A DNA stretch of 64,000 bases from Xylanimonas ulmi (GTDB lineage: Bacteria > Actinomycetota > Actinomycetes > Actinomycetales > Cellulomonadaceae): positions 2,294,001 through 2,358,000 of the forward strand of contig NZ_SGWX01000001.1 in the NCBI RefSeq assembly GCF_004216535.1, written 5' to 3'. This document shows positions 8,731-16,797 of this stretch, in pieces; the first letter of the stretch is position 1, and each line of letters begins with the position of its first letter. A program made the position numbers and the translations under genes. The notes under the pieces are model-generated. The model had not been told where the DNA came from. It saw only the letters and a list, made by a program, of their open reading frames with translations, and did not search any database.

Positions 8731-10254
8731 GTGTCGACGACGACCGACTATCTGCTCGGCCGCGCCGTCGACGACGCCGTCGCCTTCGTCGACGGGGGCG
8801 CCGAGCACACCTACGGCGAACTGCGCTCAGACGTCAGTGCGTGGGCCGAGAGCCTCGCCGACCTCGCGTTGCCGGTCGGCTCCCCGGTCGCGATCCTCGC
8901 GCCCAACGGGCTGTTCTGGATCGCGGCGTACCTCGCGACCATGTCGCTGGGGCTGGTCTGCGTTCCGATCGCCGCCACGCTGCCCGCCGAGGAGGTCACG
9001 GCCCGCGTGCGGTGGGTCGGCGCGCGCGCCGTGTTCCTCGGCCGCCGGTTCGCGCGGCGATCCGCCGCCTATGTCCCCGACGGCACACCCGTCCTCGCCG
9101 AGGGCGACCTGGCGCCCGACCCCCATCGCCGCCGCCCCTCGCTCCCCCCGCCCGACGTCGACCCCCATGACGACGCCGCCTGGCTCTTCACGTCCGGCAC
9201 CACCGGCCGGCCACGGGCCGTGCGCATCACCCACCGCAACATTCAGGCCAACACCGAGTCGATCCTGACCTACCTCGCGCTGCGCCCCGACGAGCGGACG
9301 CTCAGCGCGCTGCCGTTCACCTACGTCTTCGGCGCCTCGCTGTTGCACACCCACCTGCGCCTCGGCGCGCGGCTGGTCAACCAGCCCACCTTCGCGTTCC
9401 CCGAGTCCGTGGTCACCCGGCTCGATGCCGAACAGTGCACCGGGTTCGCCGGTGTGCCCTCGATGTTCCACCTGCTGCTGCGCAACAGCTCGTTCCGCCA
9501 TCGCCCGCTGCCCGCCCTGCGCACGATCCAGCAGGCCGGCGGGCGGCTGCCGCCCGCTCTGGTGGACGAGTTGGTCCAGGCCCAACCCCACGCGCGCGTC
9601 TTCGTCATGTACGGCCAGACCGAGGCGACCGCGCGCCTGTCCTACCTCCCACCCGAGCAGCTCGCCACGCGTCCCGGCTCCATCGGCCGCGGCATCCCCG
9701 GCGTGCGCCTGCGCGTCGTCGGCGCGGACGGCGAGGACGTCGCACCCGGGCAGATCGGGGAGATCTTCGCCTGCGGGGAGAACATCTCCCCCGGGTACCT
9801 GCGCGACGACGCCGCCACGGCGCTCAAGATGCCGGGCGGCGAGCTGCGGAGCGGGGACCTCGCCACGGTCGACGCCGACGGATACCTGTACGTCGTCGAC
9901 CGCAACGAGGACTTCATCAAGTCGTGGGGCTACCGGATCGCGAGCCAGGAGGTCGAGGCCGCGGCCATGGAGCACCCCGGCCTGGTGCACGCGGCCGCCG
10001 TCGGGGTGCCCGACGACGCCGCCGGCGAGCGGATCGAACTCGTCGTCGTCCCCCGGCCGGGGTTCGACGTCACGGCGTCCGAGGTGCTCGACCTGTGCCG
10101 CGCGCGATTGGCGAGGCACATGGCGCCCTCGGCCGTCCACCTTGTCGAGGCGTTGCCGTTGAGCGCGAACGGCAAGGTGCTCAAGCGCGAGGTGCGCTCG
10201 CTGTGCGCCGACCTCGCAGCCGGTCTGAGCCCTGCGCCGATCCCCGTCCACTGA
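8731..10254 (+). CDS. AMP-forming acyl/aryl ligase (ANL superfamily)
   Basis: Activates a carboxylic acid with ATP and most likely loads it onto CoA or a carrier protein. The 507-residue protein has the P-loop FTSGTTGRPR (153-162, with Arg where Lys is usual), YGQTEA, the hinge region GDLATVDADGYLYVVDRNED, and the C-terminal ANGK lysine near residue 482. No carrier domain is fused, but a stand-alone carrier protein lies at 14758 and a phosphopantetheinyl transferase two genes downstream, which suggests the carrier as acceptor. It starts the operon ligase - SGNH hydrolase - AcpS-like transferase (gaps of 10 and 12 bp). The acid used is unknown; exosortase-associated EPS loci contain a comparable ligase plus carrier pair. 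Confidence 0.87.
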   Translation: MSTTTDYLLGRAVDDAVAFVDGGAEHTYGELRSDVSAWAESLADLALPVGSPVAILAPNGLFWIAAYLATMSLGLVCVPIAATLPAEEVTARVRWVGARAVFLGRRFARRSAAYVPDGTPVLAEGDLAPDPHRRRPSLPPPDVDPHDDAAWLFTSGTTGRPRAVRITHRNIQANTESILTYLALRPDERTLSALPFTYVFGASLLHTHLRLGARLVNQPTFAFPESVVTRLDAEQCTGFAGVPSMFHLLLRNSSFRHRPLPALRTIQQAGGRLPPALVDELVQAQPHARVFVMYGQTEATARLSYLPPEQLATRPGSIGRGIPGVRLRVVGADGEDVAPGQIGEIFACGENISPGYLRDDAATALKMPGGELRSGDLATVDADGYLYVVDRNEDFIKSWGYRIASQEVEAAAMEHPGLVHAAAVGVPDDAAGERIELVVVPRPGFDVTASEVLDLCRARLARHMAPSAVHLVEALPLSANGKVLKREVRSLCADLAAGLSPAPIPVH

Positions 10255-10264
10255 GGAGCCCCGC

Positions 10265-11170
10265 ATGACCGACACCCGCATCCCCACGGCGGCGCCCGCC
10301 CCTCCCCCCACCGGGCGCCCGCACCGCCGCTCGCGCCGTCCGCGCCGTCTCGTGCTGGCGGCGCTGGCCGTCGCCGCCCTCGCCGCGGCGACGGCCGCCC
10401 TCGTCGACAGGAGCCGACCCGTGCCCACCGTCAACCTGTCCGCACCCAGCACGGCCGAGCTCGACGTGGCCGCCCAAAGCCGTGTGGTCTTCGGGCATCA
10501 GTCCGTGGGCGACAACATCCTGGGCGGCGTCGGGGCGCTGTACGCCGCCGCAGGCGTCTCCGAGCCCGAGGTCGTCGACACGCGCGAGCCCGTGCCCGGC
10601 GCCGACGGCTATATCGCCCACACGCACGTCGGGGCCAACGGCGACCCGCTGAGCAAGCTCGCCGACTTCGCCGAGGTCGCAGGCGGCCCGCTCGGCACGC
10701 AGGCCGACGTCCTCCTCCTCAAGCTCTGCTACGCCGACATCACCGCGTCGAGCGACGTCGAGGCGGTCTTCGACGCGTACGTCGCGGCCATGACCGCGAT
10801 CCAGGCGGCGCACCCGGACGCCACGGTGCTCTACACGACCGTCCCGGTGACCGCTGACCGCAGCCTCAAGGCCAAGGTCAAGGCGCTCCTCGGCCGCGAC
10901 GACCAGATGGGTCCGGCCGACAACCTCGCGCGCCAGCGGTACAACGAGCTGATCCGTGAGCGATACCAGGCCACGGGCCGCCTCTTCGACGTCGCCGCAG
11001 CCGAGTCGACCCTCGCCTCGGACCCCGCGTTGCGCGGTGAGGGCGCCGAGCAGTACGCCGTCCTCAACCCGGCCCTCATGTCCGACGCCGGGCACCTCAA
11101 CGCGCACGGCGCCCAGGTCGTCGCCGCCGACCTCATGCGCCTGATCGCCGCCCACACGCCCACCCGCTGA
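10265..11170 (+). CDS. Membrane-anchored SGNH-like hydrolase, second type
   Basis: A 301-residue protein with a basic, Pro-rich cytoplasmic start (1-28), one membrane helix (29-47) and an extracytoplasmic domain. The nucleophile block appears as FGHQSVGDNI (Ser80) instead of GDSL, and the closing catalytic pair as SDAGHLNAHG. It is therefore a divergent SGNH-fold hydrolase, different from the one at 7811. Its position between the AMP ligase and the carrier-protein activator suggests a role in moving or removing an acyl group on the polysaccharide; this is inference from context. Confidence 0.7.
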   Translation: MTDTRIPTAAPAPPPTGRPHRRSRRPRRLVLAALAVAALAAATAALVDRSRPVPTVNLSAPSTAELDVAAQSRVVFGHQSVGDNILGGVGALYAAAGVSEPEVVDTREPVPGADGYIAHTHVGANGDPLSKLADFAEVAGGPLGTQADVLLLKLCYADITASSDVEAVFDAYVAAMTAIQAAHPDATVLYTTVPVTADRSLKAKVKALLGRDDQMGPADNLARQRYNELIRERYQATGRLFDVAAAESTLASDPALRGEGAEQYAVLNPALMSDAGHLNAHGAQVVAADLMRLIAAHTPTR

Positions 11171-11182
11171 CGGGCACGGCGG

Positions 11183-11587
11183 ATGCTGCACGGAGCCGGG
11201 ATCGACGTCGCCGACGTCGCGCGGATCGCGCGGCTCGTCGAGCGGCGCGGACCGGCGTTCACCACCCGCTGGTTCGCCGCGGCGGAGATCGCGCAGTGCG
11301 AGCGGGCGGCCGTCACGACGGCGGCGTTCGCCGGGGTCTACGCCGCCAAGGAGGCCGTGTGGAAGGCGTTGGCGATCCGCGCCTGGCCGGGCCCGGTGCC
11401 CTGGCGTTGGATCTGCGTCACCGAGTCGGCACCGGGCCGCTGGTCCGTGCGGCTGGGCGGGCCGGTCGCCGACGCGGCCCAGGCCGCGGGGGTGGGCGAG
11501 GTGCGGGTCCACATCGCCCAGGGCGGCGCGGTGGCGACGGCCGTCGCCCTCGCCACACGCGCGGTCAGTGGCGCCCCACCTGCGTGA
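11183..11587 (+). CDS. AcpS-type 4'-phosphopantetheinyl transferase
   Basis: Transfers phosphopantetheine from CoA to the Ser of a carrier protein. The 134-residue protein matches the small trimeric AcpS family: GIDVADVARI at 6-15 with metal ligand Asp8, FTTRWFAAAE at 26-35, and AAKEAVWKAL at 54-63 with Glu57. It differs enough from a housekeeping AcpS to suggest dedication to the carrier protein at 14758. It is the last gene of the box-B operon, and its 3' end overlaps the convergent NAD-synthase-like gene by 23 bp. Confidence 0.85.
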   Translation: MLHGAGIDVADVARIARLVERRGPAFTTRWFAAAEIAQCERAAVTTAAFAGVYAAKEAVWKALAIRAWPGPVPWRWICVTESAPGRWSVRLGGPVADAAQAAGVGEVRVHIAQGGAVATAVALATRAVSGAPPA

Positions 11588-12548
11588 CCGCCTCGGCCAG
11601 CACGGGCGGCTCATGCAGGTACGCCGTCGTGCGCCGCTTCTGCTCGATGTCGCGGTAGACCCGCCGCACCTGCTCGACACTCAGGCCCGTCGCCTCGGCC
11701 ACCGCCTCGATGGGCACCTCGTTGTTCAGGCCGTAGAGGCACAGGTCCATGCGCTGGTATGGCAGCGAGAAGTAGAACTCCTCCTGCGACTGCGCGAGCG
11801 AGTACGTGTCGGTCGTGGAGGGGCGGCGCTGGATCTCCTCGGGAACCCCGAGGTGCGCGGCGAGGGCGTACACCTGCGACTTGTACAGGTGGGCGATCGG
11901 CTTGACGTCGGCGGCGCCGTCGCCGAGCTTCACGAAGAACCCCTGGTCGTACTCCAACCGGTTGGGCGTCCCGGTCACGACGTAGTTGAGCCGGTCAGCG
12001 TGGTAGTACTCGAGCATCTTGCGGGTGCGCTGCTTGAAGTTCGTGGCTGCGACGACGCTCAGGTAGGCCTCGGTGGTCAAGCGCCGCGTGATCTGGGCGC
12101 CGTCGGGCGCCTGCGCGACGATGGAGTACAGCCGGAAGGAGTCGGAGTCGACGACGCTCGGCAGCACGATCTTCGACAGCCATCCGGGCCCGTACTGCGG
12201 AATCACCCGGCGGATGGCCTCGTCGCGTCGCTGGTAGCACCCCGCGGCCTCGAGGATCGGGGCGATGTTCTCCACGACGGAGTCGACGCCGAGCGCGTCC
12301 GTGAGCTTGGTCGAGTACGCGAGCGACTCGTCCGAGGACTCCGACTCGGGCAGGTGCAGCCCGAACACGCGGTCGGCGCCCAGGGCGCGCACGGCCAGCG
12401 CGGCGACGAGAGACGAGTCGATCCCGCCGGACACGGCGACGACGGCGCCCTTGCGCCGCGATCGGCTGACGTACTGCCGGATCGAGGCGGAGATGTGCGC
12501 CACCGCGGCCTCGTTGTCGAGGGCGAGGGCGTTGGGCCCGAACTCCAT
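11565..12548 (-). CDS. NAD-synthase-like ATP-dependent amidase/ligase
   Basis: Belongs to the PP-loop NAD synthase family, which adenylates a carboxylate and replaces it with an amide. The 327-residue protein has SGGIDSS at 40-46, GTPNRLEYDQGFF and KLGDGAADVKPIAHLYKSQV, which correspond to the NH3-NAD synthase core. An extra segment after about residue 110 makes it longer than ordinary NadE (about 275 residues). It starts 3 nt after the asparagine synthetase stop, so the two are translationally coupled. This pairing and its place in an EPS locus argue for an amidation in sugar or acyl tailoring, not NAD synthesis, but the substrate is unknown. Confidence 0.75.
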   Translation of the reverse strand: MEFGPNALALDNEAAVAHISASIRQYVSRSRRKGAVVAVSGGIDSSLVAALAVRALGADRVFGLHLPESESSDESLAYSTKLTDALGVDSVVENIAPILEAAGCYQRRDEAIRRVIPQYGPGWLSKIVLPSVVDSDSFRLYSIVAQAPDGAQITRRLTTEAYLSVVAATNFKQRTRKMLEYYHADRLNYVVTGTPNRLEYDQGFFVKLGDGAADVKPIAHLYKSQVYALAAHLGVPEEIQRRPSTTDTYSLAQSQEEFYFSLPYQRMDLCLYGLNNEVPIEAVAEATGLSVEQVRRVYRDIEQKRRTTAYLHEPPVLAEAVTQVGRH

Positions 12549-12551
12549 AGG

Positions 12552-14540
12552 TCACGGCTCCTTGGTGGGGGTCATGCGGTCGAACACCGCCATGGGTGAG
12601 GCAGGCGCGGCGGGCAGATGCCGCCCGCCGTCGATGAAGAGCTGGTGGAGCAGCTGGACGGAGACGACCGCCACGAGCCGCATGTTGTCGGTGTTGCTCA
12701 TCCCTCGCCCGAGGGTCTTGCGGCACTTGGCGAGCAGTCGCTCGACGACGACCGGCTGGAAGACGCCCGCGGCCTTGACCGCCTCAGGCGACAGCGCCTC
12801 CTCCAGCCACGGCGGGGCGCCGTGGGAGAAGAAGCTCGCCGCGTCGGGGGCCCGGTAGGGCTGCTTCGGACGGGCGATGATCTGTGGCGGCACGAGGTCC
12901 GCGAACGCCCGCTTGAGCAGGTGCTTCTCGTCCATCCCCCGAATGAGCTGGTCGGCAGGCAGGGCGCCGGCGAACGCGGCGACGTCGGCGTCGAGGAAGG
13001 GGAACCGCCCCTCGACGGAGTTGGCCATGAGCATCCGGTCGCCCTGCGAGGCCAGGATGTAGCCGGGCAGCAAGGTCGCCATCTCCAGCCACTGGGCGCG
13101 GGACAGCGGGTCCCAGCCCGCCGCCTGGGCCGGCATGCGCGCCAGCACCGCCGCGTCCGCCGCGCCGTCGACGCCGAACCGGGCCTCCGCGGTGAGCATC
13201 GACGTGAGCGCCGACGTGGCGCCCCAGCGCGGGCGGTGCGACATGGCGAGGTCGTTGACGTCGAGGTCCTTCCCGAAGAACCTCGCCGCGAAGGCGGGCG
13301 CGAGCGCGGGTGAGCGCCTCATCCACGGATACAGCTGCTCGACCGCGCGCACGCGGTCGACGGCGTCGGGGTCGCGCGCCCACTGCTCACGCAGCCTCGC
13401 CTCACGGAAGATGTCGTACCCCGCCAGCACCTCGTCCGAGCCCTCGCCGGTGACCACGACCTTGTACCCGGACTCCCGCACGAGCCGTGACAGCAGGAGC
13501 ATCGGCGCGGGGGCGGTGCGCAGCAGGACGTTCTCGGCGTGCCAGACGACGTCGGGGAAGACGTCCGCGATCTCTCGCTCGGTCACGACGACCTCACGGT
13601 GCGTCGTGGCCAGGCGGTCGCTCATCATGCGCTGGTATCGGCCCTCGTCGAACTCGACGTCGGCGAAGCGCAGCGAGAAGGTGTGCAGCTCCGCGTCGGT
13701 GTACGCGGTGATGGCCGCCGCCGTGACCGCCGAGTCGAGCCCGCCTGACAGGTACGCGCCGACGGGGACGTCGCTGCGCTCGAACCGCAGCCGGGTCGCC
13801 CGCACGATCCGCTCACGCAGCTCCTGCGCGTGGGCGCGCACGTCCTGGCGCGACGCCTGGCCGTGCTCGGGGAAGGTCGGCTCCCAGTAGCGGTGCTCGT
13901 GCGCGGCGCCGCCGCGCACGACCAGGTAGGTCCCGGGCGGAACCTGGCGCACGCCGTCGAACACCGTGCGGGGAGCGACGGGTGACCACAGCGTCATCGC
14001 CTGGTCGAGCCCCGTGGGGTCGAACGCGCGCCGCACCTGGGGGTCGGCGAATATCGCCTTGACCTCGGAGGCGAACAGCAGCCGTTCGCCGACCGAGGCG
14101 TAGAACAGCGGACGCACCCCGAAGCGGTCCCGCGACAGCACCAGCTCACCGGTCCGGCGGTCCCAGATCGCCAGCGCCCACTGCCCGTTGAACCGCTCGA
14201 AGCACTCTGTGCCCCACTCCTTCCAGGCCTGGACGATCACCTCGGTGTCCGACCGGGTGCGCAGGCGGCGCCCACGATCGCGCAACTGTGCGGCGAGCTC
14301 GACGTGGTTGAAGATCTCGCCGTTGAACGTGACCCACACCTGTTCGTCCTCGTCGCTCATGGGCTGCGCTCCGCCCTCGACGTCGACGATCGCCAGGCGG
14401 GTGTGCCCGAGTGCGACCTGGTCGTCACGGAACCACCCGCACGCGTCGGGACCCCGGTGGTGCAGCGCCGCCATCATCCGCTGGACGAGCGCGGCGTCAG
14501 GCGCCGCCGACGGCGAGCGGACCCCGCAGATCCCGCACAT
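12552..14540 (-). CDS. asnB: Glutamine-hydrolysing asparagine synthetase family protein
   Basis: Class II glutamine amidotransferase fused to an asparagine-synthetase domain. The start ATG at 14540 is chosen so that the catalytic Cys follows Met directly (MCGICG); an ATG six bases upstream would block it. GGAGG lies 8 nt before. The 662-residue protein shows RLAIVD and FNGEIFNH in the glutaminase half and the PP-loop SGGLDS at 265-270 plus GEGSDE in the synthetase half. EPS loci often carry such paralogs to amidate sugars or acyl groups, so this need not make asparagine. It heads a two-gene operon with the NAD-synthase-like gene, and its promoter shares activator box C with the carrier-protein gene. 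Confidence 0.88.
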   Translation of the reverse strand: MCGICGVRSPSAAPDAALVQRMMAALHHRGPDACGWFRDDQVALGHTRLAIVDVEGGAQPMSDEDEQVWVTFNGEIFNHVELAAQLRDRGRRLRTRSDTEVIVQAWKEWGTECFERFNGQWALAIWDRRTGELVLSRDRFGVRPLFYASVGERLLFASEVKAIFADPQVRRAFDPTGLDQAMTLWSPVAPRTVFDGVRQVPPGTYLVVRGGAAHEHRYWEPTFPEHGQASRQDVRAHAQELRERIVRATRLRFERSDVPVGAYLSGGLDSAVTAAAITAYTDAELHTFSLRFADVEFDEGRYQRMMSDRLATTHREVVVTEREIADVFPDVVWHAENVLLRTAPAPMLLLSRLVRESGYKVVVTGEGSDEVLAGYDIFREARLREQWARDPDAVDRVRAVEQLYPWMRRSPALAPAFAARFFGKDLDVNDLAMSHRPRWGATSALTSMLTAEARFGVDGAADAAVLARMPAQAAGWDPLSRAQWLEMATLLPGYILASQGDRMLMANSVEGRFPFLDADVAAFAGALPADQLIRGMDEKHLLKRAFADLVPPQIIARPKQPYRAPDAASFFSHGAPPWLEEALSPEAVKAAGVFQPVVVERLLAKCRKTLGRGMSNTDNMRLVAVVSVQLLHQLFIDGGRHLPAAPASPMAVFDRMTPTKEP

Positions 14541-14587
14541 CCTCAACTCCTCCTGCGGGTGGCGCCCGCACCGGCTGTCTCTCCCTC

Positions 14588-14593
14588 ACCGTA
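14588..14593 (-). promoter_or_regulatory. asnB -10 box, divergent from box C
   Basis: TACGGT on the minus strand, about 48 bp before the asnB start. The near edge of activator box C (14634) is exactly 40 nt upstream. The PAP2 -10 at 16605 has the same 40-nt distance to box D, which suggests that these boxes work in both directions. Confidence 0.5.
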
Positions 14594-14633
14594 GGGCGCG
14601 GTCCCCGGCGTCCGCGAGGACCCCACGGGCGGG

Positions 14634-14710
14634 TTCACCCCCGCGCCCCAGGGTTTCGCCCACTGAGAAAACCTTTGCCGCCTTGAGTCATCTCATGGCC
14701 CGGATATTCA
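14634..14710 (+). promoter_or_regulatory. EPS-locus activator box C and -10
   Basis: TTCACCC (14634-14640) and TTCGCCC (14655-14661) are 21 bp apart as in boxes A, D and G. At the standard 33-nt distance there is no TAnnnT; the best -10, TATTCA (14705-14710), is 43 nt away, one helical turn further. It faces the carrier-protein gene at 14758. Confidence 0.6.
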
Positions 14711-14757
14711 ATGATGGTGCTGGCAGTGGTGCCGGGGTGGGCGGAGAAGGGGAGACC

Positions 14758-15009
14758 ATGACTGACGTGCGAGACCGGATCGACAAGTTTGTGCTCAATG
14801 AGCTCGTGCTCGGCGATGCCGCGCGCATGCCTGCGCCATCCGACTCTCTCATCGAGACGGGTGTCATCGACTCGACGGGAATTCTCGAGCTCATTGAGTT
14901 CCTGGAGTCGGAGTTCGGCGTTCACGTCGACGACGACGAGACGATCCCCGAGAACCTCGACGGCGTCGACCGGCTCACGGCGTTCGTGACGCGGAAGCTC
15001 GCCGCATGA
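14758..15009 (+). CDS. Stand-alone acyl carrier protein
   Basis: A small acidic carrier of 83 residues. The attachment site is Ser39 in VIDSTGILELIEFLE, with the typical helix-2 pattern after it, although the canonical DSL is DST here. It would be activated by the AcpS-like protein at 11183 and probably loaded by the AMP ligase at 8731. GGGGAG precedes the ATG. The stop overlaps the start of the acetyltransferase gene (ATGA), so the two are translated together. Not a fatty-acid ACP by context: no fab genes are nearby. Confidence 0.88.
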   Translation: MTDVRDRIDKFVLNELVLGDAARMPAPSDSLIETGVIDSTGILELIEFLESEFGVHVDDDETIPENLDGVDRLTAFVTRKLAA

Positions 15010-15632
15010 CCTGCGGCCCAGCGGGGCCGTCGCGTGACTTTCGCGCCGACCTGGCCAAGCACTACGCGACGAAGGGTGGCTCGCCGCGGCCACCGCGCGC
15101 GGTGCGACTACGCCTGCTCCTGACGGACTCCGAACTGCACTGCGTCGCGTGCTATCGGCTCGGCCAATATGCGGCGCAATTGCGCGTGCGACGGCCTGTG
15201 CTCGGCGCCGCGCTTCTCGTGCTGCAAAGGCTGTGGAACCACCGCAACACCCACCGCCACCACACCGAGTTGAGCCACCGCGCGCAGATCGGCCCCGGTC
15301 TGCTGCTCATGCACCGCAACGGCGTGATGATCGGGACCTGCACCCTCGGCAGCAACTGCGTCCTGCACCATAACGTCACCATCGGCCAGCGCGTCGCCGC
15401 CGGGGACCCCTCGGCGCCCCACATCGGCAACGACGTCTGGATCGGCCCCGGAGCCACCATCACCGGAGGGATCACAATCGGGGACGGGGCGACGATCTCG
15501 GCGGGCAGCGTCGTCTCGCGGGACGTGCCCCCTGCCGCGCTGGTGGCGGGCAATCCGGGTCGCGTCATCGCGAAGGGCTACGACAACCGCCCGCTGCTCG
15601 GGTTCTCGGCGGTGGGCGACTCCCTGTCCTGA
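15006..15632 (+). CDS. SAT-type hexapeptide acyltransferase
   Basis: A 208-residue left-handed beta-helix acyltransferase of the serine O-acetyltransferase type. A helical N-terminal part (about 1-85) precedes hexapeptide repeats, with NGVMIG, VLHHNVTIGQ, IGNDVWIGPGATI and the closing GNPGRVI. The pair of His in LLMHRNG and VLHHNV fits the catalytic positions. Coupling to the carrier-protein gene raises the possibility that it uses an acyl-carrier instead of acetyl-CoA. No cysteine synthase gene is adjacent, so a role in EPS precursor modification is more likely than cysteine synthesis. Confidence 0.8.
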   Translation: MTCGPAGPSRDFRADLAKHYATKGGSPRPPRAVRLRLLLTDSELHCVACYRLGQYAAQLRVRRPVLGAALLVLQRLWNHRNTHRHHTELSHRAQIGPGLLLMHRNGVMIGTCTLGSNCVLHHNVTIGQRVAAGDPSAPHIGNDVWIGPGATITGGITIGDGATISAGSVVSRDVPPAALVAGNPGRVIAKGYDNRPLLGFSAVGDSLS

Positions 15633-15657
15633 CGCCCGACCGCCCCGACCGCCCCGG

Positions 15658-16551
15658 TCAGTCGTCCTGACCGGGGTTCGGGCGCGGGCGCGCGTCGGCG
15701 CCGTCGGCCATCGCGTCCACGGCGTCGAGCGCCGTCGCGAGGTCGAGGCTGGCGGCGGCGGCCGCCACCGCCCCCGCCAGCAGCGCCGAGCCCGCCAGCG
15801 CCATCGCCCACTGCGGCGCGTCCGGCCGCGTGACGTCGAGCAGGACGACGCCGCCGACCGCCCACGCCAGCAGCCCCAGCGAGACCAGACCGAGCGCCAC
15901 CGCGAAGGTGTCGACCGGGCGACCGCCTCGGACGACGGCGGCGGCCACGGCGACGCAGGCGGCGACCGTGAGCTGGGCGAGCACGCCCTGGGACACCAGG
16001 TGCCACTGCGCGACGACGACCGACGCGGCCACGCCCGCCGCGACGGCGACCGCGAGCACGGTCGCCCACCGGCGTCGGCGCAGCGCCGTCAGGACGACGG
16101 GCGCCACGGCCACGACCATCGCCGCGTGCCCGCTCAGCACGGGGCGTTGCGGCACCTGGCCGAGCAGGTCGGGGAACGGGATCACCCCGTGCTTGAACGC
16201 CTCGGCGAGCACGAGCCCGGCGCCGCCGGCGCACAGCCCGACCATCGCGGAGCGCCGTCGTCCACCCCGCACGAGGTGGGCGGCGGCCAGCAGCGCGGCC
16301 ACCCCCAGCGCTGGATGCGTCAGCCACTTGACGCCGCCACGCATGACCCGCCACAGCCCGTCGCGGTGGATCAGGTTCGCCGACGCCAGGGAGTCCCAGG
16401 GATGGGCCGCCGGCCCGGCCAGCACGGCGCCCACCACGCTCAGGGCGATGAGCGCCCCGACGAGCACGGCGGCCGGCCCGGCGGCATCGCGCACGTGACG
16501 GCGCGGACGCCCGGCCCGACGGCCACGCACGTCGACTGACTCGCTCACCAC
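15658..16551 (-). CDS. PAP2-superfamily membrane phosphatase, degenerate
   Basis: About 297 residues with several membrane helices. PAP2 motifs can be traced: KHGVIPF then QRPVLSGHAAM (SGH catalytic His), and QWHLVSQ, where the His is kept but the usual following Asp is replaced by Gln. In EPS systems such enzymes recycle undecaprenyl pyrophosphate. The missing Asp and the loose first motif leave activity in doubt. Start is GTG at 16551 or the next GTG at 16548; GGGGAG precedes both. It is transcribed divergently from the WecG-type gene across box D. Confidence 0.7.
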   Translation of the reverse strand: MVSESVDVRGRRAGRPRRHVRDAAGPAAVLVGALIALSVVGAVLAGPAAHPWDSLASANLIHRDGLWRVMRGGVKWLTHPALGVAALLAAAHLVRGGRRRSAMVGLCAGGAGLVLAEAFKHGVIPFPDLLGQVPQRPVLSGHAAMVVAVAPVVLTALRRRRWATVLAVAVAAGVAASVVVAQWHLVSQGVLAQLTVAACVAVAAAVVRGGRPVDTFAVALGLVSLGLLAWAVGGVVLLDVTRPDAPQWAMALAGSALLAGAVAAAAASLDLATALDAVDAMADGADARPRPNPGQDD

Positions 16552-16599
16552 AGCGCTCCCCCTTGTGACGATCGGAGCGCGGTTATGACGCCCGGTCTG

Positions 16600-16605
16600 A
16601 ACCTA
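16600..16605 (-). promoter_or_regulatory. PAP2 -10 box, divergent from box D
   Basis: TAGGTT on the minus strand, about 50 bp upstream of the PAP2 gene. It is exactly 40 nt from the near edge of box D, the same distance as between the asnB -10 and box C. Confidence 0.45.
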
Positions 16606-16645
16606 GTCGCGCGGCGGCGGTCCGACGCGGCCACTCACCGCCACT

Positions 16646-16712
16646 TTCACCCCGGGTTCCGCGGTTTTCGCCCGCTCGTGCGGGTCCATCGGCACACGCC
16701 TCCGCCTAGCGT
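16646..16712 (+). promoter_or_regulatory. EPS-locus activator box D and -10
   Basis: TTCACCC (16646-16652) and TTCGCCC (16667-16673) are 21 bp apart, and the -10 TAGCGT (16707-16712) follows after exactly 33 nt. The geometry is identical to box A. It faces the WecG-type glycosyltransferase gene at 16798. Confidence 0.75.
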
Positions 16713-16797
16713 GACGAGTGCCGCACTGGGGAGGTGACATCGCCCGTCCCCGCGCGGGTCGATCGCACACGGCTGGCACGATCTGGAGGTACCAACC

